DNA of 64,000 nt from Periplaneta americana (taxonomy: Eukaryota; Arthropoda; Insecta; Blattodea; Blattidae). Below are positions 26,801 to 36,405 of this stretch, one piece after another (within the stretch, counting starts at the first letter, position 1; each line of letters opens with the position of its first letter). The notes beneath the pieces were generated by a model that saw only the letters and a list, made by a program, of their open reading frames with translations, searched no databases and was not told the DNA's origin. The stretch is taken from the NCBI RefSeq assembly GCF_040183065.1, contig NC_091120.1, positions 73,572,708-73,636,707 on the forward strand. The letters are read 5' to 3'. The position numbers were made by a program, and so were the translations under genes.

Positions 26801-28208
26801 GCATAAGAAAGAAAGAAATTCACACAATTGTACCTACATCGATTTCACGTTTCTGATAATCCTACTTGTCTGTGGTGCAATAATCATGATGAAGATCTGG
26901 AACACATTCTTCTATACTGTCCATCCATAAACCACAAAAGAAGTAAATTAAAATCATCAGTACCAGTTGCAGAAGACACAGCCCTGCAGTATATATTGAC
27001 TATACCCCAACTCTGGCTACTAGCAACAGGCATCTATAATGAACACCAATCAAAATACCCCTCATTTCTCGTGAGAAACAACTGAATAGACTACAGTGGA
27101 CTATAGTTGATTTTATGTTGTCAGCAAACAACTGGATACATTAAGAAGATTGATTGATTATTTCTGCATGAGAATTCATGAAAGTATAGTAATATTTTAG
27201 CATTGCTAAGTACTGCTTACATTACATTTCGAAGTAAAAATGTTTGTTTTATTCACCTATTCACCTACAAAGAAAGAGAACCAGCAATAATTACATTTAG
27301 GAGAGGAATGAAATTGCTATTAAATATATTTGTACGTTATAAAACAAAGAACTGAAAGACAGGGAAAAATTCATTGGGAGTGCAAGTGACTTTAAACAAA
27401 GAAATGTTCTGCAAGAGCCATCACCACCGGCAAGTGCTTAGGGATAACTATCATACCATTCTCATTCTCCAAACCGAGGAGAAACAGAGATAGAACTAGT
27501 AAAACAAAATATGAAGTGTGCAGCCCAAGAACATTGGGAACTTCTTTCATCATAAGCATTGTGTTTTGAACTACAGTGAATTTCTTTTAGTGTGATACAT
27601 TTTTTGCTCAAATGGGAAAATTGAAAGAAATCACTTCCAAGGGAGAGGAGATGTGATAAAAAAAACTTTTCAGAGTAAGAGATTTCTATCATTTGATTCA
27701 TATCTAGAGGAAGATAGTAATGGAAGCCAGGTAATTATGTTTGGCACAAAAGAAAATGTACACTTTTTAATGAAATCTCACAAATGATTTGTAGATGACA
27801 CATTCAAGCATAATCCCCCTATATTAAAGCCAATAATGTATGTGTATGCTTCTTAATTATTATTAACAGTTTCCAGTTCAGAATTATTGAGTTTCGGAAG
27901 AATGATTTTCGGAAACTTGGACATAGGATTACAGCCTTTCAAAAAATGTATGGGAATCTAGATGAGCTCGTATGTAATTAATAATGTGAAAATCAAAACA
28001 TGCACTTATACCTATTTATATATCTGTGTATCTTAATTTCGGTTTTCTGTCCTTCTAATAGGAATTCATGCCAAAGGGAGACTGGATACATCTGGATATT
28101 GCTTCAGTCATGGGAATAGGAGATACAACCCCTTATCTTTCAAAAGGCATGACTGGTCGACCAACGCGTACTTTGATAGAATTTATTATAAAGCAAATCA
28201 ATGGCTAA
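2079..28208 (+). CDS. LAP3: Leucine aminopeptidase (cytosol aminopeptidase, peptidase family M17), 11 exons
   Basis: Dizinc aminopeptidase that removes N-terminal residues from peptides; the family works as a hexamer. Inferred exons: 2079-2183, 4450-4565, 9445-9605, 12105-12279, 13859-13961, 14818-14998, 17758-17904, 22730-22921, 25380-25529, 25742-25815, 28062-28208. All junctions are GT-AG and the phases agree, giving 516 aa plus TAA; human LAP3 has 519. Expected metal-site and active-site residues are present: Lys in [10 protein letters not shown], its Asp, Asp in MDLMRGD, and Asp/Glu/Arg in DTDYEGRL. The C-terminal [14 protein letters not shown] is typical. The family signature NTDAEGRL reads DTDYEGRL here, and TLTG reads TLTL at the exon 8/9 junction. 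Exon 1 is inferred: a basic, mitochondrial-leader-like 35 codons. A shorter form could start at ATG 4441, which would make 484 aa. Introns are full of transposons; exons look intact. Confidence 0.93.
2930..3890 (-). mobile_element. hAT transposase relic (minus strand)
   Basis: Minus-strand pieces resemble hAT transposases. One at 3550-3828 has [18 protein letters not shown] followed by a MFVPLKSYF segment, and a C-terminal piece near 2935-3020 reads like the hAT dimerisation motif ([11 protein letters not shown]). A parallel relic at 32.5-34.0 kb carries the same GYSKTRW block. It lies in intron 1 of the aminopeptidase gene, is broken in several frames, and its terminal repeats were not found. 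Confidence 0.7.
6262..6298 (+). repeat. SINE 3'-end fragment
   Basis: The string aaagcatcgtaaaataacc matches the 3' end of the SINE at 8832-9079. Only this tail is present; it abuts the inverted-repeat element that starts near 6298. Confidence 0.5.
6298..7502. mobile_element. hAT-like element with AATCGATTAA-rich inverted ends
   Basis: The left end (TTGTGGGATTTAATCGATTA, then repeated AATCGAT words to about 6415) is mirrored by the right end at 7400-7502. On the minus strand the right end starts CAGGGGTGTAAGTTTT, the usual start of a hAT element. The interior keeps a short readable stretch near 6960-7170 but no intact transposase. I could not find a clean 8-bp duplication, so the superfamily call is tentative. 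Confidence 0.5.
8114..8200. repeat. 43-bp tandem duplication
   Basis: Two adjacent diverged copies of about 43 bp, at 8114-8157 and 8158-8200. Both begin ccag, carry a ctac-agcac-aagccca core, and end in a caac-a-gc-gc block. No function is apparent. Confidence 0.6.
8274..8750 (-). mobile_element. R2-type LINE fragment: CCHC motif and restriction-like endonuclease
   Basis: The minus-strand frame encodes the C-terminal part of a non-LTR retrotransposon with a restriction-like endonuclease. It has [20 protein letters not shown] (zinc-knuckle-like), then [11 protein letters not shown], then RHADILAI and LDPTICFE, which match the endonuclease core. It is clearly homologous to, but quite diverged from, the LINE at 50.9-55.25 kb (for example RADIIAI and IDPTIRFE there). 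The reverse transcriptase is missing. The coding part stops at a CA microsatellite, which gave the frame a spurious Val-Cys extension. Confidence 0.8.
8755..8818. repeat. (CA)n microsatellite with CGCA start
   Basis: Alternating cgca units followed by about 23 ca units, between the LINE fragment and a SINE. It is possibly an expanded element tail. Confidence 0.9.
8832..9079 (+). mobile_element. tRNA-derived SINE, family 1, copy A
   Basis: It has a B-box-like GGGTTCGATTCCC at 8888-8900, a shared body (ggttttgcccagggttttct, ctcattcagatgctaaataa) and the tail gcatcgtaaaataacc. Flanking direct repeats TGTGTCTGG at 8823-8831 and 9080-9088 define the insertion. Related copies lie at about 35930-36170 (+) and 46728-46937 (-). 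Confidence 0.85.
10193..10236 (+). ncRNA. Hammerhead-ribozyme-like fold (Penelope/retrozyme type, minimal)
   Basis: Read as RNA: stem I GGCU (10193-10196) with AGCC (10233-10236); core CUGAGGA (10197-10203, fits CUGANGA); one unpaired U; stem II GGUG (10205-10208) with CACC (10217-10220); GAAA (10221-10224); a very short stem III (A10224-U10231, C10225-G10230, loop AGCU); then U-A, the expected UH cleavage position, before stem I closes. All invariant core positions are present. Hammerheads with a tiny stem III are known from Penelope-like elements and retrozymes. The flanks (about 10060-10300) look like a remnant of such an element, with no reading frame. The single bulged U before stem II is unusual. 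Confidence 0.6.
10577..10765. repeat. 51-bp minisatellite, about 3.5 units
   Basis: Units at 10577-10626, 10627-10677 and 10678-10728 share caagttat, a ttttgttat-like middle, ttctttag and aataatatt; a partial fourth unit follows. Just upstream (about 10530-10575) is a tRNA-like B-box stretch, GAGTTCGATTC, so the array may have grown from the end of a SINE. Confidence 0.75.
10866..10936 (-). repeat. tRNA-like sequence (SINE head or decayed tRNA)
   Basis: The minus strand has an A-box TAGCTCAGTTGGAAGA and a B-box GGTTCAAATCC at tRNA-like spacing. The T-stem and acceptor pairing are poor, so this is more likely a SINE head or pseudogene than a working tRNA. Confidence 0.5.
11262..11390. mobile_element. 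Short palindromic MITE
   Basis: CAACTCGTGGATAATCTT near 11267 is inverted as AAGATTATCCACTTGTTG near 11370, with about 90 bp between. Size and ends suggest a very small non-autonomous DNA element inside an aminopeptidase intron. Confidence 0.45.
11645..11895. mobile_element. MITE with ~40-bp inverted ends
   Basis: CATCATGCCAGAAGG at the left (about 11664) is repeated in inverse orientation as CCTTCTGGCATGATG at about 11862. The similarity extends outward to a total of about 40 bp on each side. There is no coding content. Confidence 0.55.
15655..15856 (-). mobile_element. RTE-like LINE 3' end inside the mariner
   Basis: The minus strand encodes a typical C-terminal tail: [19 protein letters not shown] followed by [14 protein letters not shown]. 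It ends in a GAT-repeat tail. A 13-bp target duplication, TGGTGCATTTTAT, flanks it at 15642-15654 and 15857-15869. It is heavily 5'-truncated. Confidence 0.85.
16104..16872. mobile_element. Block of three SINE copies in opposite orientations
   Basis: Three copies of one tRNA-headed unit: two on the minus strand (about 16108-16345 and 16440-16580) and one on the plus strand (about 16600-16830). Each has a B-box (for example GGGTTCGATCCCC) and a shared GAGGAGAAAAATTCGCTC end in one or other orientation. The flanks around 16385-16440 and 16820-16872 are also inverted copies. TTGTAAGG at 16096-16103 and 16873-16880 brackets the whole block, so it may have entered the mariner as one unit. Confidence 0.75.
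18689..19478. mobile_element. DNA transposon with ~30-bp inverted ends (AAGGTACGGTCACA)
   Basis: The left end AAGGTACGGTCACATGT is inverted at the right as ACGTGTGACCGTACCTT. Inside, many direct and inverted copies of a short word (CAAAAGTAGC and its inverse) crowd both subterminal regions. No transposase frame is present. The ends recall PIF/Harbinger-type elements, but that is only a suggestion. Confidence 0.65.
19972..22165 (-). mobile_element. RNase-H-bearing LINE (Jockey/I-type), 5'-truncated, copy A
   Basis: Minus strand, read from about 22165 down. Reverse transcriptase pieces come first ([15 protein letters not shown] at 22035-21796; [11 protein letters not shown] at 21639-21394), then a 453-codon frame (21346-19985). 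That frame has an RNase H domain ([29 protein letters not shown]) and a zinc-knuckle-like [18 protein letters not shown]. The copy ends in AAC repeats instead of poly(A). The frame has at least two shifts or stops upstream of the RNase H domain. It sits in the aminopeptidase intron between 17904 and 22730. Three other 3' ends of this type occur in the window. Confidence 0.9.
24000..24133 (-). mobile_element. LINE 3' coding fragment (RTE-like)
   Basis: The minus strand reads [20 protein letters not shown], then INLAQDRD, a stop, [13 protein letters not shown]. This is the common C-terminus of arthropod endonuclease/reverse-transcriptase LINEs. One in-frame stop is present. Confidence 0.7.
24440..24960 (-). 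mobile_element. Tc1/mariner-like transposase relic
   Basis: The minus strand contains [20 protein letters not shown], the C-terminal catalytic-Asp block of IS630/Tc1/mariner transposases, followed by a decayed continuation. One in-frame stop lies just before this block. The ends were not identified. Confidence 0.65.
24994..25228 (-). mobile_element. RNase-H LINE 3' fragment, copy B
   Basis: The last ~230 bp of the same LINE family as copy A ([20 protein letters not shown]), ending in AAC repeats. An 11-bp target duplication, ATATAAAATAT, lies at 24983-24993 and 25229-25239. Confidence 0.9.
26207..26472 (+). mobile_element. tRNA-derived SINE, family 2, copy 1
   Basis: The head is strongly tRNA-like: GTAGCTCAGTTGGTAGAGC, then GGGGTTCGATCCC. 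The body includes ccgaggttcactcagcctcc and a ccgggtctttcccgggggta hairpin. A nearly identical copy lies at 58824-59123 on the other strand. Confidence 0.85.
26800..27163 (+). mobile_element. LINE 3' fragment with (GATT)n tail
   Basis: It encodes a LINE C-terminal zinc-knuckle-like motif, [18 protein letters not shown], then about 60 more codons and a stop at 27083-27085. It ends in gattgattgatta. Only the last part of the element is present; it lies in the last aminopeptidase intron. Confidence 0.7.
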
Positions 28209-28553
28209 TTTGAATAGTGAGGTAACAGGGTCAATTACAATGTTTGTTATTGTTTGATTATCAGTTTAGATCAAGAGCATTTTTTCTAAATATTGCAATA
28301 AGGTTTTATCATAAACATTTTGAATGGATGTATTGTACTCTAATAATAAAAAGATATTTGATAGGTGAGGTTATAATGAAAGAGCATGACTGTATTGAGG
28401 ACGTTAATCTTCAAAATGGATATCATAATCAAAGGTTTATTGAGAATAGGTATAAGTGCTTTGGAAGTACATATGTGTCAACATTTATAATTTCATAATA
28501 TGTATATTCATTTTAATAATCTCTCTAAAAGAATATGTATTCTTATATACACA

Positions 28554-29153
28554 ATACTGGGTGTTCATTTCAAAGTGTGTCATGACGTCACTGTTGTTGG
28601 GTCACCGATTTGAAGCGAGTTTCAGCTGATATGTTAGAGAAGTTGCCTATTATTTAAGGCGTTCTTCAATCTGAACTTGAGAACATGTACGGTATAACTT
28701 GAACGTCGTAGCAACAGATGGCGGTCTGTACGGTCTGTGTGCTACCATAACCTCTTTCGAACTATGTTTTGCGCCGGCAAGTCGTACGCAGGGTATTTTG
28801 TTATCATCGGTTGCGTACGGTAACATTCCACAACACAAATCAAATGCTCCGTGTTCATGTTGACCATCGAAGTTAATGTCAACAAATACGTAAGTAATCA
28901 TCTTAACCCTCTCCCCATATCCCGACAGTACGTATTTCCAAACAGTTCACATTCCTGCCACTACCGGCGTTACCGTACGTATCGGCACATACTCTTCAGA
29001 ATGAACGCCGTACTTGCTAGCCAACTTCTCTGCCTCTTAGATTATACACCTGAGCTGCGGAAGTGTAGGAAGATTGAATTCTCTAGGCTCATCAGCTAGC
29101 CACATGACGGCATACAGCGAGCCAAGACACATTTTGAACTGAACACCCAGTAT
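28554..29153. mobile_element. ~600-bp inverted-repeat DNA element (ACTGGGTGTTCA ends)
   Basis: ATACTGGGTGTTCA at the left is inverted as TGAACACCCAGTAT at the right, with about 27 bp of matching ends in all. It is richer in G+C than its surroundings. It starts about 350 bp after the aminopeptidase stop codon, so it may lie in the 3' untranslated region. No transposase is visible. Confidence 0.65.
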
Positions 29154-29613
29154 AAGATAATGGAAAAAAAGAACAAAGGAGAGGTAAAAGAATAAGACAG
29201 TTAAAATTGTCAATTTGCATACTCAGGTGCCTAATTCTTGCCTAATCCATGACAATACAAGAAAATGCATACATTTTTCTATACGTACCACGTGTGTGTG
29301 TGTGTGTGTGTGTGGTACATTGTATTCCATTTTATTCATATTTATCGTGTAAGAGCTTAGTTACATAAATACAATTTAGGGAGCAAGATAAAAGTTAATT
29401 GCAATTCTCTTTACAGTTCATTCGTGCTGAATTTTAGGGATACTCAAAGAGTAATTTGGAATCTAACACAGTTGTTTTAATACATACATTTATATTTTTT
29501 ATTTTGAATCTTTATATTTCATAGTAACTTTTTTACATTTATATTAATTACTTTTTCAAAGTACTTGTTATAATTGAATGACTGCACACAATCATGAACT
29601 TTGTAATTTTTAC

Positions 29614-29619
29614 AATAAA
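29614..29619 (+). terminator. Possible polyadenylation signal of the aminopeptidase gene
   Basis: AATAAA followed by a T-rich stretch, 1.4 kb after the stop codon. Earlier near-matches (for example near 28345) could be used instead. Confidence 0.35.
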
Positions 29620-29741
29620 GTTTTTTTTATTATAAAACAGGAATTCTTGCCTTCACTTTCCCATAGATGAGTGTGACTATTATGTAACACGACTGCAGGG
29701 TTACTAGATTGTGCTGAAGATAAGCCCAGAGAACAATGATT

Positions 29742-29746
29742 ACTAT

Positions 29747-29783
<37 letters not shown>
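29742..29783. repeat. (TTA)n microsatellite
   Basis: About 13 tta units in a row. Nothing else is recognisable between here and 30060. Confidence 0.9.
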
Positions 29784-30071
29784 GTGATTTAGATACTTCA
29801 CAAAACTAAGATCACTGTGGGGAAGAAAAGATGCTGACAATGGTTAACTTACTGAAAATGAAATCATAAACTGTTACCTTAAAACTTATATTTTTTGGAG
29901 CTCCATACAGGATCCAAAGTTCGTTTGTTTTCCAAAACTGTATTATAGAATTCACAGCACGTCATTTTCATGTTCATGTGAATACAGATTTCTGCATTTA
30001 TTAGTTCTTTCAACATTGTTTCTTTTGTTTGTCCATAATGCATTCATCATGCAGTTTTTACTCCTGGTTGA

Positions 30072-30142
30072 GTGTTAGAGAAGGCCGTATGGCCTTAACT
30101 CTGCCAGGTTAAATAAATCATTATTATTATTATTATTACTTA
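30072..30142 (+). repeat. LINE/SINE 3' tail with GGCC hairpin and (ATT)n
   Basis: AGAGAAGGCCGTATGGCC followed by ttaactctgccaggttaaat and an ATT-repeat tail. A second copy lies at 40915-40972. This looks like the conserved 3' end of one retroposon family; the rest of the element is absent. Confidence 0.6.
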
Positions 30143-30261
30143 TTCTACTGGATGTTCCTGACTGGAATGGCTAGCAAATACTGTCTAATTTTCAATAGAT
30201 TTAGCATCTTGGCTTTTAAAAATGCAGTTACATTTTGGAATTTTTATTTTGCTTCCTATTG

Positions 30262-30522
30262 TTAATTGAAGCGTCGGCTGGAACAACATTGTAAGTTACA
30301 AAATTTTCATTCGGCGTGTTTCTGTGTAATAATGTTGTATGTCATGTTACTTTGCTATACTCCTTGGCTTGCAACTGTCCATCAATGCAGTACGTGAAAT
30401 TTGTCCACTCAAAAGTTTGCTACCCTCATAAGAACAACGTTGTACATGTACACATTATTGCAGCTCCTGTAAATTTTACCAAATGTAAGTTATAACGTTG
30501 TTCCAGCCGACACTTCAATTAA
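30262..30522. mobile_element. 260-bp inverted-repeat element bounded by TTAA
   Basis: TTAATTGAAGCGTCGGCTGG at the left is inverted at the right (CCAGCCGACACTTCAATTAA). The match continues inward to about 38 bp in total. TTAA at both edges could be a piggyBac-like target duplication. Confidence 0.6.
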
Positions 30523-30869
30523 TGACATGTTGGTAAAACTGTCTTTAAAATGGACATTCATTTTATAGTTCATTAACATAGAATTCAGAAAGTACTTGCA
30601 ACTTATTCATAATGTTAAGTAAATCACTTATTGAAAACAGATGAACTGCAAAGATCGAGGACAGAAAGGCTTTTAAATATGTTACTGTGGCAGAAGTCAT
30701 ACCATGTTACAAGATACAACAATCTATTATAGACAGTCGACATTTTTCTCTATGATTTCCTGTACTGAATGACAGATTTTCTAATGACATGTTCACTTCG
30801 CATCCAAAAAAATTGTCCTCTCTACAATTTTCGATTTACTTTCACATTTTAACAAGGTATCTATACGAC

Positions 30870-31250
30870 CATAATCAAAAATAAATTATCATATCTTTAT
30901 GAAGACAAAATCACTGAAAAACAAAATGGATACCGAAAAGGAAGATCACGTTGTGATGGCTATTTTACTACGAAGATTTTAATAGAAAAACATAATTTGT
31001 TTAATATCGAAACACACTTAGCATTTATTGATTTCGTAAAATCATTAGATAAAGTTAACAGAAATAAACTTTTAGAGATTTTATGTCATGATACTGTATC
31101 AAATCAAGTCATTTTTTCCATCAAAATGAAATTGCCATAAGAACTGAATATGGAACTCCTAGCTGGACTTCAATAAACCAAAATGTTAGACAAGGGTGCA
31201 GTCTTTCCACTCTTCTATTTATCATATTATATATGAAGCTCCTATTTTGT
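30870..31250 (+). mobile_element. LINE reverse-transcriptase fragment (RTE-like)
   Basis: The plus strand reads QNGYRKGRSRCDGYFTTKI, then THLAFIDFVKSLDKVNRNKL (the first catalytic Asp block). In another frame it reads NVRQGCSLSTLLFIILYMK. These are consecutive reverse-transcriptase motifs with a frame change between them. Confidence 0.75.
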
Positions 31251-31363
31251 ACATTTGGAGGCAAAGTCATTATGCCGAAATTCAAATTAATCGAAACACA
31301 TCCTTGTATATTTCTTTCACTAGCCATTCCTCACGAAAAGAACAAAAAATACCTCTTAGCTGC

Positions 31364-31684
31364 AAGCCGCCATGATGGTCTAGTGGCTAGAGTGCTGGAC
31401 TTACAATCCTGTGGACCCGGGTTCGATCCCTGGCATACCTCTAATTTATAACTTGTGTTGGGCAAGCCCATGGTCCAGGTAACACAGGGGTTTTCCCCAG
31501 AAGCTCCTATTCTCCCTATGACATCCCAACAAATCTCTTATCATCTCGTCTCAATGCAGGTGTAACGTAGACCGGACTTCTATGGTGCAGCCTGGGCAAT
31601 GACTCTATCAGTAAATTGATCAACACTTCTGGCTTCATATGGGTGAATGACGAAGTCGAGTACCTGCCATTACTTAAAAACAAA
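31364..31684 (+). mobile_element. tRNA-derived SINE, family 3
   Basis: The head is tRNA-like: ATGGTCTAGTGGCTAGAGTG, then CCCGGGTTCGATCCCTGG. A perfect 14-bp target duplication, ACCTCTTAGCTGCA, flanks it at 31350-31363 and 31685-31698, so the insertion is well defined and fairly young. Confidence 0.9.
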
Positions 31685-32504
31685 ACCTCTTAGCTGCATT
31701 CATATTACATTATTATTTCAACTCATCACACAAAACAGCACTAATTAATGTTTCACATTGTCTGACAGCTTTATGTTCAACACTGAACTGTTCCTGTTGG
31801 CAAAGCAGCAGTGGGGCAGGTGGAGGATTAATGACTAATTTTGTATTGATGCACAATAATGACAACCAATGTTTGTTCATCTCGCCAACAGAAAAATAAT
31901 TCATAAATAAATTTAATCGTGAACTTCATAAGTTTTTTCAGAACATGAATATCGCAATTTACATCTCTGGAAGACTTAAGATTATTTTTTAGCCTGGATA
32001 ATATTTTAAAATAACCACACACTCTGAGCGATCCCCAGAGATCTGACAATTCTAGTCCTCTACCAAGAAAACTCACAGGGATAAATAAACTGACCATTTG
32101 TCCCGTATTTGAGAGCCTTGTCCCCCCTTTTTTTACGGGTCTGAAAAAAAAAATTGTTCTGTATTTTACTTCTTGTCCATACTTTAGAAACCATGGAATA
32201 ATCATTGAAAATTTTATATACCACCGTATTTTACAATATTTATATGGGTTGTAAGGACTAGTGAAGTGCATTCCATAACCTCTCCTACTCAATTCCCAAC
32301 CTCTCCTTCCCGTGGTGCAACCTGTTTTTAACAAATGAGGCTCTGGGGACCAAGTCACAGCGGTATAACTGTTCCACAAAAAAAAAAAATGGAGGAAATG
32401 CCATTTCACCATGCTGATCTACCACAGTATCAATGCGTTTCCTAAATGGCAAATAGGAAATGGATATGTGATGACAATTCTGACTAGGTTGAAGCAATCT
32501 GCTG

Positions 32505-34030
32505 ACCAATGGTAGATGTGGTAATTAGACGTAATTTAGCAGCTATAGAAGAAACTTTTACATATCATATCGTGCAACACAATCATTATTTTCCATCCAC
32601 TGATTGCACTTCTAAATTGGTTAAGAAGTGCTTTGAACAACAATATGCGTGGGAAAGAACAAAATCTCAAGCTATTGTGACAAAGTATTTGAACCTGAAT
32701 CTCTGAGGTGCTTGTGTTTTGATCTGGAATGTGTTTACTCTCATTGTTATAATTATGGAAGTACTAAATTATGTTCTATTCTACTTAGATATTTTAAACC
32801 AAGCTGTGGAATTAAATTGAAAATATTAGAAATGAAAGAATTACAGTAGGTGGTGAAACCCCAGATATATTATCTAGCTACATTCTAGAGATCTTACAAG
32901 AAAACAACATAAAACACAATTTGTTAGCATTGTGTGTAGAGAATACTAATTGCAACTTTCTTCAAGATCAGGTAAAAACAATGTGTTTTCAAAATTACAA
33001 TAACAACTGGGAAGAAGTTTAATAGGTGTAAACTGTGCAGCCCATATCATACATAATTGCATACAAACAGCTACAGATTGCCTACCTACAGATATTGAAA
33101 ATATTGTAGTGAAGGTGTACAGTTTCTTGTATGTATGTATATTGTTAGAGTTGAGAAACTAAAGGACTTCTGTGACTTTATACAAACAGATTATCAGAGA
33201 TTACTAGGTTACAGTAAAACTAGGTGGTTAGTGTTATTACCAGCGGTAGAGTGCATACTAAAAATGTTCCAGCCCTTAAAATCATATTTTGTGCATCAAG
33301 AAAAGTGCCCCAATGTCATTAAAACCTTTTTTGAGAGAATATATTGTGAAATATAGCTCTTCTTCATCCATTCACAGTCTCAACCTTTCATGCAAATGTA
33401 CTGAAAATAGAGTCACAAGATCTTACAATGAGTGAAGTGTACATTATCTTGAAAAATCTAAAATTTAAATTTGTAGGAAGGAAGAAAGAATAATTTCTAC
33501 CAATTAATGTACGAATTATGCTGGAAAAACTACATGAAAATGGAGATATTAGTGACATCTTGTTTCAAAGAGTGTCTTTCTACTCCGCATGCATGGAATA
33601 TTTAGATTGATGGACCCAAGAGTTCAAAGAAATAAAGTCTCTTGATTGGTTACTTCTTAACCACTAAACTAGTCAGAAATTGAATCAGCAGTGGATTTTA
33701 ATACAAGTAAGAAAAATGGCATAAGCATAACGACAGAAATCTGTTTGACGAAGTATGTTGTGTTAAAGAGTTACTTCAGTGAAGATAAACTTAAACAGTG
33801 GGAAGAAGAGAACACACCAGTTGACAGAAAATAGGTAGAGATCTTCGACAACTTAAAGAACAAAAATATTTCACATGGAAACTTGCTCAAAGTCGCTGAT
33901 TTTTGCTTTTGTTTGCCTGGATCCAATGCTTCAACAGAAAGGGTGTTCTCTTTTATGAACAATTTATAGGACACAAAACACATTAAAGTTGAAACATTGA
34001 AAGCTCTGCTAGTAAGTGTAATTATGATAT
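32505..34030 (+). mobile_element. hAT transposase relic (plus strand)
   Basis: Pieces in order: 32509-32706; GVNCAAHIIHNCIQTATDCL near 33030; GYSKTRWLVLLPAVECILKM at 33200-33260; and the C-terminal dimerisation block CLPGSNASTERVFSFMN near 33905-33965. It is broken by several stops and frame changes. It is the same family as the minus-strand relic in aminopeptidase intron 1. Confidence 0.75.
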
Positions 34031-34943
34031 GACATGTGGAATTCTATAAGTATATCAGACATAGAGACGACATTCTGAAGGGAATCCATTCTTCAGACAA
34101 ATATGACCAGCGCAGCTCTGGAGCTATGTAGACGTCACATCAAAAGCCTATGTTTTGCAGTTACGTTGGTGAGTTCATAATTATTATTTTTATTATATTC
34201 ACTCACTTTATGGGCCTAAGTAGAAAAGTAGCTAAAAGATGCGAGTTCATTTGTGTATTTTTTATTTTTGTTTGCCTATTAAACATTTTTTTCTTAATTA
34301 TTGTGCATTACTTTGTGATCCATCTTCTGTTATTAACCCCTTACCACATAGGACAGTTTTGCACACACTGATTTTATATTAAAATAACTCAAGTAGTTCT
34401 ATATTTCTCAACTGATGTTACTTATGGTCAAATCCAGTTATTGACAGTCTGCTATATCTGTCCCAGTATGCAGTTTGAAATATTATACGCTTATATTATA
34501 AGTTATATGAATATAAAACCGGTATGTGCCAGTATGCTGTAAGGGATTAATTATGCCAGCTGACAATACCATAAATTCATTTTGATTCTTAAGGCTAACA
34601 AATATCTTATATTACCTTCTCTCTTCTCTTCTTGCATTTTGCTATTAGTGTTATTCTGTAGACTGAAATGAATTCAGTTTAAGTAATGATTCTCTATGAG
34701 AAAAAAAAGTCAAATGGTTGGGAAAGTCTACAACTGATTTGATTATAAATCAGAAAGCAAAAGGTGGGAAAAACTGTGCGTACAATAGAAAATTTCACAG
34801 AATAAGGTATAATAACAATTGGATATGTGGTTGTGAAATAAAGAATCTCTTTTCTGTTTCCCTTGTCTTCTCTTAGGTAAATGATTCTAATTCGTGCAGT
34901 AGAATGGGGGTGACTGATTTAGGCTACCTATAAAATAACACAA

Positions 34944-35160
34944 TAAATTAAATTATGATTTATTTAATAATGTAACTGTAGAGGTTATATCAGCATTGCT
35001 GGTGTGCCGGGATTTTGTCCCGCAGTTCTTTTACATGCCAGTAAATCTACTGACATGAGCCTGTAGCATTTAAACACAAACATCGACCTGAACCGGGATT
35101 GAACCCGCAACCTCGAGCACAGAAAGCCAGCACTATACTGACTATGCTACCGAGGCCGAC
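34944..35160 (-). mobile_element. tRNA-derived SINE, family 4
   Basis: The head on the minus strand is GGCCTCGGTAGCATAGTC, then GGTTGCGGGTTCAATCCCGG. A 14-bp target duplication, ATAAAATAACACAA, lies at 34930-34943 and 35161-35174. Confidence 0.9.
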
Positions 35161-35929
35161 ATAAAATAACACAAATTATATTAAACTCATGCACAATGTT
35201 GAATCTCAGTTCTATCGGCAGTGTAAGTGTAGCAGCACAGTTAAGCCATGCATACCGTGATGAAATATTGAAAAACAATCAACAAGTGGAAAGGTATGTG
35301 CTTTCCAAATTTATCGATTGTACCAAGTTTTGCAGAGCTTTTGAGCTTACTTTGAGAGACCACAACGAGATTAATAATTCTGAAAATCCTGGTAATTTCG
35401 TAGGACAGACAGATTCCGTGACGAGTATAAACAAAGCTGTACAGGAACACATGGACTCGAACCAGATGTTTAAAGGGACTTACAAAACTATACAGAACGA
35501 ATTGTTACTGTATGTAGGAAGTTTGCTGTGAAGCAATAATGCAGGAAATGAAGCAGACTTCGTTGCAATAATGTCAGATGAGACAACTGATATCTCCTTT
35601 CAATCACATTTAGCACTGATTTTTCGTTACGAGAATAAAGGCAAGCCATTTGGAAGATTCTGGGGATTTTTCATCTGGAGGGTCGAGTGCGCAGATGCAA
35701 TTTCTAAATGGAGTAAATTCTCTGTTCAATTTCTAAATGGAGTAAATTCTCTGTTCAAAGAGAAACCTCACAAAATAAGAATACAGACTTATAACGGAGC
35801 TTTTGTAATGTCTGGTGAAAGAGATGAGGTTCAAGTGAAAATAAAACTCATCCAAATGCGTACTTCATACATTGATATAGGCCTACTCACCAGTTAAACT
35901 TAATTATGGAACAAGCTACTTCACAGAAC

Positions 35930-36172
35930 CAGCTGTGGCGTAAAGTCTGGCATGTATGACCATGAAATGAGTGGACCCACATTCAAATCTTGGTTGAAAT
36001 AAGTTATCTGGTTGATATGTTTCCGGAGTTTTCCCTCAACTCATTAAGAGTGAATTCTGTGCAAATTTAGGAGTTGGATCCTGGACTCATTTTCCTGGCA
36101 TTATCACCTTTACCTCATTCAGATGCTAAATAACCATAGCAGCTGATAAAGCTTCGTAAAATGAATCAATTA
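35930..36172 (+). mobile_element. SINE family 1, copy C (diverged)
   Basis: It shares ttttccctcaactc, cctcattcagatgctaaata and the gcttcgtaaaat end with copy A at 8832-9079. The B-box is eroded, so this copy looks old. It interrupts the hAT relic. Confidence 0.7.
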
Positions 36173-36405
36173 AAAAAAATCGATCCACAAGGGTGTTTTT
36201 CTTTGATTTGTCGGCTTCCTCCACAATGTTTGTCAGCATTGGAATCAGTGGTGGATCGTAGAATTCTGAGATATTTTGCGACTAGGTGGAACTTTAAATC
36301 AAGACTGTTAATGTAGTTTCTGAGAACAAGAGTTTAGAACAATGTTTGCTGGAATTAGAGAAAATGTCACATAACAAAACTTGTTACGGATCTGTTAGTT
36401 TACGG

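Noticed and set aside
31828-32509. Minus-strand frames of 194 and 74 codons
   Set aside because: No motif, low-complexity Phe/Lys-rich composition and no splice signals; probably chance.
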